Origin: Gammaproteobacteria bacterium
Lineage (GTDB): Bacteria > Pseudomonadota > Gammaproteobacteria > Arenicellales > Spongiicolonaceae
NCBI GenBank assembly: GCA_007570945.1
Contig: RKSH01000073.1
Location: 1 to 8,282, forward strand
Reading direction: 5' to 3'
Length of the DNA stretch: 8,282 nt
In this document: piece by piece, positions 1 through 5,476 of the stretch
Numbering within the stretch: position 1 is the first letter of the stretch
How the letters are laid out: each line of letters begins with the position of its first letter
Program-made: the position numbers and the translations under genes
Notes under the pieces: model-generated
Seen by the model: only the letters and a program-made list of their open reading frames with translations
Told to the model about the DNA's origin: nothing
Database searches by the model: none

Positions 1-209
1 CGCCCGCCGGTGACGCCGGGCCACACCGCCGGCATCGCCCCGCCTCGGTCTTCCACCCGCTCCCGCTTCCGCCGGCGACGAACCGGGGTTGCGGCATCAA
101 CGGAATTGGACGCCCGGGGCATGGGCGTTTTATAGCACGGCGGCGGTTGGCGGCATCAATATCACTGTTGCAACGTTGGCGGTGACGGTGTCGGCATTGC
201 CGCTGATGG
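1..209. other. Left-edge intergenic region, no supportable gene
   Basis: No convincing gene lies here. One plus-strand frame has a stop at 11-13, so a gene entering from the left could end there, but only a few codons are visible and nothing can be named. Other frames stay open simply because the DNA is GC-rich. The stretch 130-210 is locally less GC-rich than the rest and holds two overlapping 8-base palindromes, GTTGCAAC (167-174) and CAACGTTG (171-178). With the lipoprotein on the minus strand ending at 210 and a possible plus-strand terminator at 108-131, the simplest reading is a spacer between two convergent genes. That layout is inferred. Confidence 0.5.
108..131 (+). terminator. Possible weak Rho-independent terminator
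   Basis: ACGCCC (110-115) and GGGCGT (123-128) form a 6-base-pair stem with a 7-base loop, extendable by two G-U pairs (108-109 with 129-130), and the right arm runs into TTTTA at 128-132. The T run is short, so this is weak. It would serve a plus-strand gene ending near the left edge; on the minus strand no T run follows. Confidence 0.3.
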
Positions 210-584
210 TCACGGTGCCTGCTTTTCGATTTTTTCCAGGCATTGCGCCCGCTCTGTGGCGTCGGTTAACCGGCGGCACTGGTTAAGTTCGGAGCGTGCT
301 TGTTTGCGCTCAATTCGATCCAGGCACTGCGCCCTTGCCGAAGTGTCGACCAATCCGCGACAGCGTTCGACTTGTTTGCCTTCTTTCGTGCAGGTTTTTT
401 CGTAAAAATGACGAAATTCTTCCACCTGCATTTTTTTGGTGAACTCAGGGTCCAGCAACAAATCCCTGCAGGATTCTTTCTTTTTGACGTTGTGGTAAAT
501 CCCCCCGCCCACCAAAACCGGCAGGCAGGCGTTCAGGGTCAAGGCGGCGCAGACCAGCAGCGCCGGGGCGAACGTGGTTTTCAT
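210..584 (-). CDS. Small cysteine-rich lipoprotein with tandem CX11C repeats
   Basis: Predicted 124-residue lipoprotein of unknown function. The ATG at 584 is chosen because AGGAG (592-596, minus strand) lies 7 bases upstream and a classic signal peptide follows: basic K2, hydrophobic residues 5-16, then lipobox LNAC with the lipidated cysteine at 20. Residues 21-22 (Leu-Pro) do not form an inner-membrane retention signal, so outer-membrane sorting is likely. The mature part is highly charged, probably helical, and has six further cysteines at 39, 65, 75, 87, 103 and 115. The last four form two CX11C units exactly 28 residues apart (75/87 and 103/115), within repeats that share a CRxLxD...RAQCLxxIExxQ pattern. 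Disulfide-bonded helical hairpins in the periplasm are plausible. The frame is open up to 881, but that extension has no signal peptide. I do not recognise a named family. Confidence 0.8.
   Translation of the reverse strand: MKTTFAPALLVCAALTLNACLPVLVGGGIYHNVKKKESCRDLLLDPEFTKKMQVEEFRHFYEKTCTKEGKQVERCRGLVDTSARAQCLDRIERKQARSELNQCRRLTDATERAQCLEKIEKQAP
219..362 (-). repeat. Two-copy protein-coding repeat in the cysteine-rich lipoprotein
   Basis: Residues 75-94 (303-362) and 103-122 (219-278) are diverged copies of one unit with an 84-base period. Both keep the cysteine pair, Arg-Ala-Gln before the second cysteine, and an Ile-Glu pair after it. The DNA shows the common ancestry most clearly in the shared plus-strand segments CCAGGCACTGCGCCC and CCAGGCATTGCGCCC. 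An earlier Cys-Arg-x-Leu at residues 39-42 may be a third, decayed start of the unit. Confidence 0.75.
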
Positions 585-660
585 GGTCAATCTCCTGTTT
601 GGTGAGTGCGTTTGTGGCGCAAGGCACCGGGTCTTGCACTCAACAACAGGAGTTGTGGAT

Positions 661-707
661 CCCACGTATTCCCCCGGAACCCGGGCGCGACCCGGAATCC
701 AAGTGGG
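661..707. repeat. Imperfect palindrome, REP-like
   Basis: Outer arms CCCAC (661-665) and GTGGG (703-707), then ATTCC (668-672) and GGAAT (694-698), with CCGG copies further in, form a long interrupted inverted repeat around a GC-rich centre. The minus-strand wording GGATTCCGGGTCGCGCCCGG resembles the dispersed intergenic palindromes common in proteobacteria. One window cannot show whether it recurs in the genome. It could be a dispersed repeat or a structured leader of the leftward mRNA. Confidence 0.4.
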
Positions 708-804
708 GTTTTGTATTCGGCGGGAGGCCCGACAGGCGGGACTCCTGCTGTTGATTGCCGGCGCAGTATCCGCCGTGCGGCGATGAAAGTCAAGCCGGCC
801 GGCG

Positions 805-834
805 TTGACCGACCACCACGGCCCGGGGTATGTT
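805..834 (+). promoter_or_regulatory. Candidate sigma-70 promoter for the rightward lipoprotein-glycosyltransferase unit
   Basis: TTGACC (805-810) matches the -35 consensus at five of six positions. TATGTT (829-834) matches the -10 consensus at four of six, with an 18-base spacer. Transcription would begin near 841, giving a leader of about 25 bases that includes the Shine-Dalgarno site of the gene starting at 866. The palindrome GCCGGCCGGC ends one base before the -35 box and could be an operator, but that is speculative. Confidence 0.45.
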
Positions 835-865
835 GGGGGCGCACTCAACCAACCGGAGGATCCCC

Positions 866-1417
866 ATGTTCCGATTCGCAATGCGCGTCGCCGCGCCGGC
901 GGCCTTGGTGTTTGCCGTTTCCACAGTGAGCGGTTGCGCCGTCCTCTCCCGCGGCGACCTGAAAAGGCAGGGCCAGTCCCAGCAAGTCACCCTGGAAGCC
1001 GTCCACAGCGGCGCCGACATCGCCGAGCGCGCCGCCCGCACCGCAAGCGAGGGCAATGCCGCGGTGCTCAGCGCCCAGCCCGATACCAAAGTCGTGGTGC
1101 AACCGCTGGAAGTGGAGGAACGCGTCACGGTGGTGGAAAAAATCATTGAGGTCCCGGTGTATGTGGACCGCAAAACCGGCGCGCAAACCGTCGGCGCGTG
1201 CCGCATCGTCCGCAGTCTGGCGACGGTCAAGTTGCGCGTGGGACAGAGTATTGAGCTCAGAGCCACGGATGCCGAGCCCGGTTTCTACCGGGTCACCGAA
1301 TGGCTTGACGGTAATTACCGTTCCATCTACGTCAACCCCGGCGACCGCTTGCGCCACTGCCCGTCCACCGGCGAACTTAATGCCCGGGGGATTCTCTTTC
1401 GGGTGGCGCCGGGTTAG
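866..1417 (+). CDS. Predicted lipoprotein of unknown function
   Basis: 183-residue predicted lipoprotein. The ATG at 866 has GGAGGA (855-860) five bases upstream, whereas the in-frame ATG at 830 lacks such a site and would add residues ahead of the signal peptide. The signal peptide has Arg3 and Arg7, a hydrophobic stretch at 8-20 and the lipobox VSGC with lipidated Cys24. Residues 30-70 look helical and rich in Ala, Gln and Glu. Residues 75-100 are valine-rich and look like beta strand. A compact C-terminal domain (about 105-183) contains two cysteines, 112 and 165, that could form a disulfide, and a GFYRVTEWLDG segment. No family is recognised. It lies 27 bases ahead of the first glycosyltransferase, in the same reading frame and probably on the same transcript, which suggests an envelope role linked to glycan handling; that is inference. 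Confidence 0.8.
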   Translation: MFRFAMRVAAPAALVFAVSTVSGCAVLSRGDLKRQGQSQQVTLEAVHSGADIAERAARTASEGNAAVLSAQPDTKVVVQPLEVEERVTVVEKIIEVPVYVDRKTGAQTVGACRIVRSLATVKLRVGQSIELRATDAEPGFYRVTEWLDGNYRSIYVNPGDRLRHCPSTGELNARGILFRVAPG

Positions 1418-1444
1418 CGACGCCGGCGGTGCTACACTTGCCAT

Positions 1445-2704
1445 GTGAAACGCAGCGACTCCACCGCCGGCCGTCTGGATGGCGCGCGGGTTTTGGTTTA
1501 CAGCCATGACAGTTTCGGACTGGGGCACTTGCGCAGATGCCGGGCGATTGCGCATTCGCTGGTGGAGCGTTACAAGGGTTTGTCGGCGTTGATTCTTTCC
1601 GGCTCGCCGATTATCAGCAGTTTTGATTTTCGCGCGCGGGTGGATTTTGTGCGCATTCCGGGCGTGATTAAATTGCACAACGGAAAGTACACCTCCCTCA
1701 GCCGCCACATTGACCTGAGGCAGACGCTGGCCATGCGCGCCTCCATTATTCACTCCACCGCGTCGGCTTTCCGGCCGCATCTTTTTTTGGTGGACAAGGA
1801 ACCCCTAGGACTCGGCGGCGAGGCCACCGACACCCTGGCCATGCTCAAAACCCAAGGCGCCGCCACGGTGCTCGGCATGCGCGACGTGATGGACGACACC
1901 GGGGCGCTGGCGCGCGAGTGGGAGGAAAAGCGTGTGGCGCCGGCGTTGCGCGAGTTGTATGACAAGTTGTGGGTTTACGGCCCGCCGATCATGGGCAACC
2001 CCATGGAGGGCCTCGCCGTGCTGCCGGCGGTGCGGCACAAGATGACCCACACCGGCTACCTGCGCCGCCAACTGCCGCAGAGTCACGGCGACAGCGCGCC
2101 GCCGGCCGGGATGGAACAACCGTTTATTTTAATCACCGCCGGCGGCGGCGGTGACGGCGCCGACATGATGGACTGGGCGATGCGCGCGTACGAACTTGCG
2201 CAACAGCGCGGCGAGAAAAAACTTCTGCCCGCCCTCGCCGTGCTGGGCCCGTTCATGCCGCCGCCGGCGCAGCGGCGGTTTCGTGAACGCGCGGCGCGCA
2301 TCGCCAATCTGCAAACCCTCACCTTTGACAGCCGCATTGAGTTTCTGATGGCGCGCGCCGCCGGCATGGTGGCCATGGGTGGCTACAACACTTTTTGTGA
2401 AATTCTTTCGCTGGACAAGCGCGCGCTGTTAGTGCCGCGCACCCGGCCGCGCCGCGAACAATTAATTCGCGCCCAGCGCGCGCAACGCCTCGGGCTGGTG
2501 ACGATGCTGGACGAAACCGAGATGCGCGACACCGAACAAATGCTGAACGCACTGCTGGCGCTGCCGGCGCAGCCGCCGCCGTCACGCAGCGCGGTGGCCG
2601 GACTGATGTCAGGCCTGGACGTGGTCAACCGCGAGGTGAAAATGATGGTCGGCGCGCGCATCAGGCCGAAGCGCAGTGCACAAACCGCGGCCGCCGGACC
2701 GTGA
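1445..2704 (+). CDS. Predicted GT-B glycosyltransferase (MurG-like, COG4671-type)
   Basis: 419-residue predicted cytoplasmic or membrane-associated glycosyltransferase; donor and acceptor are unknown. It has the two-domain GT-B plan. The N-terminal half opens with a strand followed by GLGHLRR (25-31), corresponding to the glycine-rich loop of MurG-type enzymes, then RDVMDD (146-151), DKLWVYG (173-179) and THTGYL (201-206). The C-terminal half begins with TAGGGGDG (231-238) and carries MGGYNTFCEILS (311-322) and LLVPRTRPRREQ (328-339), the usual donor-binding region of this group. The start is the GTG at 1445. The overlapping ATG at 1443 runs straight into TGA, and the nearest upstream in-frame stop is that of the preceding gene. 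No clear ribosome site precedes it, so translation may depend on coupling to the lipoprotein 27 bases upstream. The family call is firm; the reaction is not known. Confidence 0.85.
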   Translation: MKRSDSTAGRLDGARVLVYSHDSFGLGHLRRCRAIAHSLVERYKGLSALILSGSPIISSFDFRARVDFVRIPGVIKLHNGKYTSLSRHIDLRQTLAMRASIIHSTASAFRPHLFLVDKEPLGLGGEATDTLAMLKTQGAATVLGMRDVMDDTGALAREWEEKRVAPALRELYDKLWVYGPPIMGNPMEGLAVLPAVRHKMTHTGYLRRQLPQSHGDSAPPAGMEQPFILITAGGGGDGADMMDWAMRAYELAQQRGEKKLLPALAVLGPFMPPPAQRRFRERAARIANLQTLTFDSRIEFLMARAAGMVAMGGYNTFCEILSLDKRALLVPRTRPRREQLIRAQRAQRLGLVTMLDETEMRDTEQMLNALLALPAQPPPSRSAVAGLMSGLDVVNREVKMMVGARIRPKRSAQTAAAGP

Positions 2705-3825
2705 ATCCAACCGCGCTGGTGGTGGTGCAGCACCTGCTCGGCAGCGGCCACCTGCGCCGGGCGGTACTCTTAGGCCGTGCCCTGGCGGATGCAGGCATGC
2801 AAGTGACGGTTGCATCCGGTGGAATGCCGCTGGCCGGGTTAAACATGGCGGGAATTAATTTTGTGCAACTGCCGCCGGTGCGCGCCGCGGATGCCGCGTT
2901 CAGTGCACTGGTGGACGCAGACGGCAATGCGGTGGACGAAACATGGCGCGCTGGGCGGCGGCGCGCGCTGCTGGCGTGCTTTGATTCGGCGCGGCCGGAT
3001 TTGCTGGTGCTGGAAACTTTCCCTTTCGGGCGGCGCAAGATGCGTTTTGAACTGCTGCCGCTGCTGGCGCGCGCCGAACAGGCAAAAAAAAAACCGCGCA
3101 TCGTCTGTTCAGTGCGCGACGTGCTGCAGCAGCGCAAACCGTCGCACAGCGCCGAGAGCGCGGAATGGGCGAACCGCTATTTTGATGCGGTGTGGGTGCA
3201 CGGCGATGAAAAATTTATTCCGCTGCGCGACTCCTTTCCGGTGGACCAACTGCGCGTCGCCGTCACCCACACCGGTTATCTTTACGGCCACCGCGGCGCG
3301 GTTGGCGGTGAGGGTGAGGACGAGGTTATCGTTTCCACCGGCGGCACCGATGCCGCCGGCCGCGCGCTTTATGACGTCGCCTCGGCCGCCGCCGAGGCCG
3401 ACCATGAAAAAACCTGGCGCATTCTCATGGCTCGCGGCGCGGCGCATCAAAAACGGCGGCGGCCCGCCGGCCGCGCGCGGGTGGAAAACAACCGCGCCGA
3501 CTTTCCGCAACTGTTGCGCAACTGCGCGGTGTCGGTGTCGCGCGCCGGCTGCAACACCGTGCTCGACCTGCTCAGCGCCCGCGCCCGCGCGGTGTTGGTG
3601 CCGTTTGAAGAGCACGGTGAAACCGAACAACTGCAGCGCGCAACCCGCATCAGTAAAACCGGCCGCGCCGTCCTGCTGAGAGAACGCGCCCTCACCCCCG
3701 CCGCCCTCACCAAAGCCGTCACCAAAGCCGCCAACGCCCCGCGCCCGGCAAAAACCGCCGTCAACATGAACGGCGCGACAGCATGCGCCGCGCTTGCGGA
3801 GGAAATATTGCGGCGGCGCGGCTGA
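2701..3825 (+). CDS. Second predicted GT-B glycosyltransferase, paralogue of the preceding gene
   Basis: 374-residue predicted glycosyltransferase starting at a GTG that overlaps the previous stop (GTGA, 2701-2704), so the two are translationally coupled. It shows the same motif order as its neighbour: GSGHLRR (14-20), RDVL (139-142), DAVWVHG (162-168), THTGYL (189-194), STGGTD (212-217), SRAGCNTVLDLLS (280-292) and VLVPFEEHGETEQ (298-310). It is about 45 residues shorter, partly because of a tighter segment between the TGG and NT motifs, which contains a very basic stretch (residues 245-260). The donor-site wording differs (SRAG against MGGY, HGETEQ against RPRREQ), so donor or acceptor specificity may have diverged. 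A ten-A run lies at codons 128-131. A terminator follows five bases after the stop. Substrates are unknown. Confidence 0.85.
   Translation: MNPTALVVVQHLLGSGHLRRAVLLGRALADAGMQVTVASGGMPLAGLNMAGINFVQLPPVRAADAAFSALVDADGNAVDETWRAGRRRALLACFDSARPDLLVLETFPFGRRKMRFELLPLLARAEQAKKKPRIVCSVRDVLQQRKPSHSAESAEWANRYFDAVWVHGDEKFIPLRDSFPVDQLRVAVTHTGYLYGHRGAVGGEGEDEVIVSTGGTDAAGRALYDVASAAAEADHEKTWRILMARGAAHQKRRRPAGRARVENNRADFPQLLRNCAVSVSRAGCNTVLDLLSARARAVLVPFEEHGETEQLQRATRISKTGRAVLLRERALTPAALTKAVTKAANAPRPAKTAVNMNGATACAALAEEILRRRG
3084..3093 (+). other. Run of ten A inside the second glycosyltransferase
   Basis: Ten consecutive A (last base of Ala128, then three AAA lysine codons 129-131) in otherwise GC-rich coding DNA. 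Such runs can cause polymerase slippage in replication or transcription. One extra A would lead to a TGA at 3183-3185 and a truncated protein without the donor-binding domain. One fewer would enter a frame open to 3679. Confidence 0.7.
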
Positions 3826-3829
3826 CGAT

Positions 3830-3869
3830 GGCGGGTGGTAATATGGGGCGATGAACCTCCCGCCTTTTT
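3830..3869 (+). terminator. Rho-independent-type terminator after the glycosyltransferase pair
   Basis: GGCGGGTGG (3830-3838) pairs with CCTCCCGCC (3856-3864) as a nine-position stem with a single T-T mismatch and a 17-base loop, followed at once by TTTTT (3865-3869). It begins five bases after the stop codon at 3825. This separates the lipoprotein-glycosyltransferase unit from the glycine cleavage genes. The loop is longer than usual, which lowers confidence a little. Confidence 0.65.
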
Positions 3870-3961
3870 CCGGCCAGGCGCGCGGCGAAAAAACGTTTGC
3901 GCGCCGCCAGCACCAGAACCGGGGCCATGCCGCCGCCCGCCGGGCGGCGTGAGCGCAAGCC
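3870..3961 (+). promoter_or_regulatory. Structured gcvT leader with two GC-rich hairpins
   Basis: These 92 bases before gcvT hold two inverted repeats. GGCGCGC (3877-3883) and GCGCGCC (3899-3905) enclose an A-rich 15-base loop. CGCCGCCC (3931-3938) and GGGCGGCG (3942-3949) form a perfect 8-base-pair stem with a three-base loop, ending 12 bases before the GTG start, where a ribosome site would normally sit. Neither is followed by a T run. I see no good promoter boxes, although with the terminator just upstream a promoter should lie here. The conserved core of a glycine riboswitch is not visible. Confidence 0.45.
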
Positions 3962-5089
3962 GTGGTGACGGAGACTCCCCTGGCCGGCCTCCACCGTGAG
4001 TTGGGGGCGAAATTTGTTGACTTTGCCGGGGTGTCGCTGCCGGTGCATTTTGCCGATGGAATTTTGCGCGAGCATTTGCATGTACGGCGGGCGGCGGGTT
4101 TGTTTGATGTTTCGCACATGGGGCAGATTGCGGTGCGCGGCGGTGCGGTTGCGGCGGCATTGGAGAGTTTGTCGCCGGCGGATTTTGCCGGGCTGGCGGC
4201 CGGGCGGCAGCGTTACGCGCTGTTCACCAACGACGGCGGCGGCATTGAGGATGACTTCATGGCGGCCAACGCCGGCGATTATTTCTACCTGGTGGTAAAC
4301 GCGGCGCGCAAGGAGCACGACCTGGCGCGCATGCGCGAGCGCATCGGCGGCGATTGTGACATACAATGCCTGGCCGGCCGCGCGCTGCTTGCATTGCAGG
4401 GACCGCAGTCGGCGGCGGCGCTGGCGCAACTGGCGGAGTCGCCGGCGGAGTCGCCGCAGCGGTTGACATTCCTCGGCGCCGGCGAGTTCACCCTCGGCGA
4501 CGTGCGCTGTTTTGTCAGCCGTTCCGGCTACTGTGGCGAGGACGGTTTTGAAATCTCGCTGCCCGCCGCCGACGCCGAGCAATTTGCGCGGCGCCTGCTC
4601 GGGGATGCGCGGGTGCGGCCGGCCGGACTCGGCGCCCGCGACTCGTTGCGCGTTGAAGCCGGGCTGTGCCTGTACGGCAGCGACATGGACGCCGCCACCA
4701 ACCCGGTGGAGGCCGGGCTTGGTTTTGCGGTCGCCAAAGCGCGGCGGCCGGGCGGCGCAAGAAGCGGCGGTTTCCCCGGCGCGGCGGTGATTTTTGACGC
4801 GCTGGCCCGCGGCGCCGGGCGGGCGCGGGTCGGTTTGTTGCCCGCGGGCCGCGCGCCGGTACGTGCAGGCGCCGAACTGGTGGACGCCGCCGGCGCAACC
4901 GTCGGCGTGGCCACCAGCGGCACTTTCGGCGCCAGCGTCGGCGGGCCGGTGGCCATGGGGTATGTGCGCGCCGGGCTGCAGGCGCCGGGCACCGCCCTCG
5001 GCGCGGTGGTGCGCGGCAAAACCCTGCCGGTCACCGTCGCCGCGTTGCCGTTCACCGCGCACCGCCACCACCGAACCACAACCACCTAA
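3962..5089 (+). CDS. gcvT: Glycine cleavage system T protein (aminomethyltransferase)
   Basis: GcvT, 375 residues (E. coli about 364). It transfers the methylene carbon from the aminomethyl group on lipoylated H protein to tetrahydrofolate and releases ammonia, in the cytoplasm. Family landmarks in order: TPL near the N-terminus (5-7), FDVSHM (48-53), GGGIEDDF (92-99) with the catalytic aspartate region, VVNAARKEHDL, ALQGP, SRSGYCGEDGFEI, GLGARDSLRVEAG, YGSDMD and SGTF in the C-terminal barrel. Start: an in-frame stop at 3950-3952 leaves GTG 3962 or the adjacent GTG 3965; 3962 gives an N-terminus level with E. coli. No Shine-Dalgarno site is visible. Oddities: the usual Gly-Trp of the N-terminal GW-MP motif is Gly-Val here, the common GYTGE is GYCGE, residues 158-165 are a duplicated AESP, and the tail ends in His/Arg then four Thr. 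It heads the gcvTHP operon. Confidence 0.95.
   Translation: MVTETPLAGLHRELGAKFVDFAGVSLPVHFADGILREHLHVRRAAGLFDVSHMGQIAVRGGAVAAALESLSPADFAGLAAGRQRYALFTNDGGGIEDDFMAANAGDYFYLVVNAARKEHDLARMRERIGGDCDIQCLAGRALLALQGPQSAAALAQLAESPAESPQRLTFLGAGEFTLGDVRCFVSRSGYCGEDGFEISLPAADAEQFARRLLGDARVRPAGLGARDSLRVEAGLCLYGSDMDAATNPVEAGLGFAVAKARRPGGARSGGFPGAAVIFDALARGAGRARVGLLPAGRAPVRAGAELVDAAGATVGVATSGTFGASVGGPVAMGYVRAGLQAPGTALGAVVRGKTLPVTVAALPFTAHRHHRTTTT
4432..4455 (+). repeat. Perfect 12-base tandem duplication in gcvT
   Basis: GGCGGAGTCGCC occurs twice back to back, in frame, giving Ala-Glu-Ser-Pro twice (residues 158-165). This probably lies in a surface loop between the ALQGP and SRSGY motifs. It looks like a recent slippage or duplication event that the protein tolerates. 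Confidence 0.8.
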
Positions 5090-5094
5090 GGAGG
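5087..5094 (+). promoter_or_regulatory. gcvH Shine-Dalgarno site overlapping the gcvT stop codon
   Basis: TAAGGAGG contains the gcvT stop TAA (5087-5089) and a near-perfect Shine-Dalgarno sequence four bases before the gcvH ATG at 5099. It is the strongest ribosome site in the window. It fits re-initiation by ribosomes ending gcvT, and H protein being made in excess over T. Confidence 0.8.
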
Positions 5095-5098
5095 CACC

Positions 5099-5476
5099 AT
5101 GTCCGAGACAAAATTCACCAGCGACCACGAGTGGGCGCGCAAAGAAAACGGCACCGCCGTCGTCGGCATCACCGATTACGCCCAGGAGCAGCTGGGCGAG
5201 TTGGTTTTTGTGGAACTGCCGGCGGTGGGCGCCGCCGTCACCCAAGGCGGGGAGGCGGCGGTGGTGGAATCGGTGAAGGCGGCCGGCGAAGTGAAGTCGC
5301 CGCTCAGCGGAACCGTCACCGAAGTAAACACCGCGCTGGTGGACGACCCGGGCACGGTCAACCGGGACGCCGCCGGCGCCGGCTGGATTTACAAAATGCA
5401 ACCGTCGGCGCCGCAGGAGTTCGACTCGCTGCTGGATGCGGATGCGTACAATGCGCTGGTGGAGTCGGCGGGGTGA
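5099..5476 (+). CDS. gcvH: Glycine cleavage system H protein
   Basis: GcvH, 125 residues (E. coli 129), the lipoylated carrier that shuttles the aminomethyl intermediate between P, T and L proteins. It opens with the typical FTSDHEWARKENGTAVVGIT (6-25), followed by LGELVFVELP (32-41). The lipoylation site is the lysine of VVESVKAAGEVKSPLSGTV, Lys60. The C-terminal DDPGTVNRDAAGAGWIYKM and the final helix are intact, so the protein looks complete and functional. The ATG at 5099 is set by the strong Shine-Dalgarno site overlapping the gcvT stop; the gap to gcvT is nine bases. The stop overlaps a GTG start of gcvP by four bases (5473-5476). Confidence 0.96.
   Translation: MSETKFTSDHEWARKENGTAVVGITDYAQEQLGELVFVELPAVGAAVTQGGEAAVVESVKAAGEVKSPLSGTVTEVNTALVDDPGTVNRDAAGAGWIYKMQPSAPQEFDSLLDADAYNALVESAG

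Larger units (their letters stand above)
585..865. other. Divergent intergenic region between the two lipoprotein genes
   Basis: These 281 bases separate two genes transcribed away from each other and should carry both promoters. They contain the lipoprotein ribosome site on the minus strand (592-596), a small inverted repeat ACAAC-AGGA-GTTGT (643-656), an imperfect 47-base palindrome (661-707), a CGCC-GTGC-GGCG hairpin (771-782), the perfect palindrome GCCGGCCGGC (794-803), and a promoter candidate for the rightward gene (805-834). I could not find a convincing promoter for the leftward gene. Several open frames cross the region but none shows a start signal or protein-like composition. Confidence 0.6.

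Noticed and set aside
89..286. 65-codon plus-strand frame with a hydrophobic stretch
   Set aside because: It overlaps the 3' end of the supported lipoprotein gene on the other strand and has no ribosome site. The hydrophobic look comes from Val/Thr codons that mirror across strands.
585..881. Upstream extension of the cysteine-rich lipoprotein to an ATG at 881
   Set aside because: It would bury the signal peptide and lipobox and cross the palindrome and intergenic DNA. The ATG at 584 has a well-placed AGGAG.
845..1780. 311-codon minus-strand open frame across the lipoprotein and glycosyltransferase start
   Set aside because: It is antisense to a gene with a signal peptide and ribosome site and to a recognisable glycosyltransferase motif. 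It has no start signal or domain of its own.
2861..3679. 272-codon plus-strand frame inside the second glycosyltransferase
   Set aside because: The composition is Cys/Arg/Ala/Pro-rich nonsense in the +1 frame. It matters only as the frame entered if the ten-A run loses one base.
3839..3844. TAATAT as a -10 box for gcvT
   Set aside because: It sits in the loop of the terminator and has no acceptable -35 box 15-19 bases upstream.
3851..3952. 33-codon ORF upstream of gcvT as a leader peptide
   Set aside because: Its ATG lies in the terminator loop with a poorly placed G run, and the composition is Arg/Ala-rich. There is no run of glycine or other regulatory codons.
3826..3961. Glycine riboswitch upstream of gcvT
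   Set aside because: I looked for the conserved aptamer core expected in gcv leaders and saw none. The space is too short for a tandem aptamer plus expression platform after the terminator.
3761..5401. 546-codon minus-strand open frame antisense to gcvT/gcvH
   Set aside because: The opposite strand encodes well-recognised GcvT and GcvH. The antisense product is low-complexity Arg/Ala/Gly/His with no motif, an effect of GC-rich codon use.
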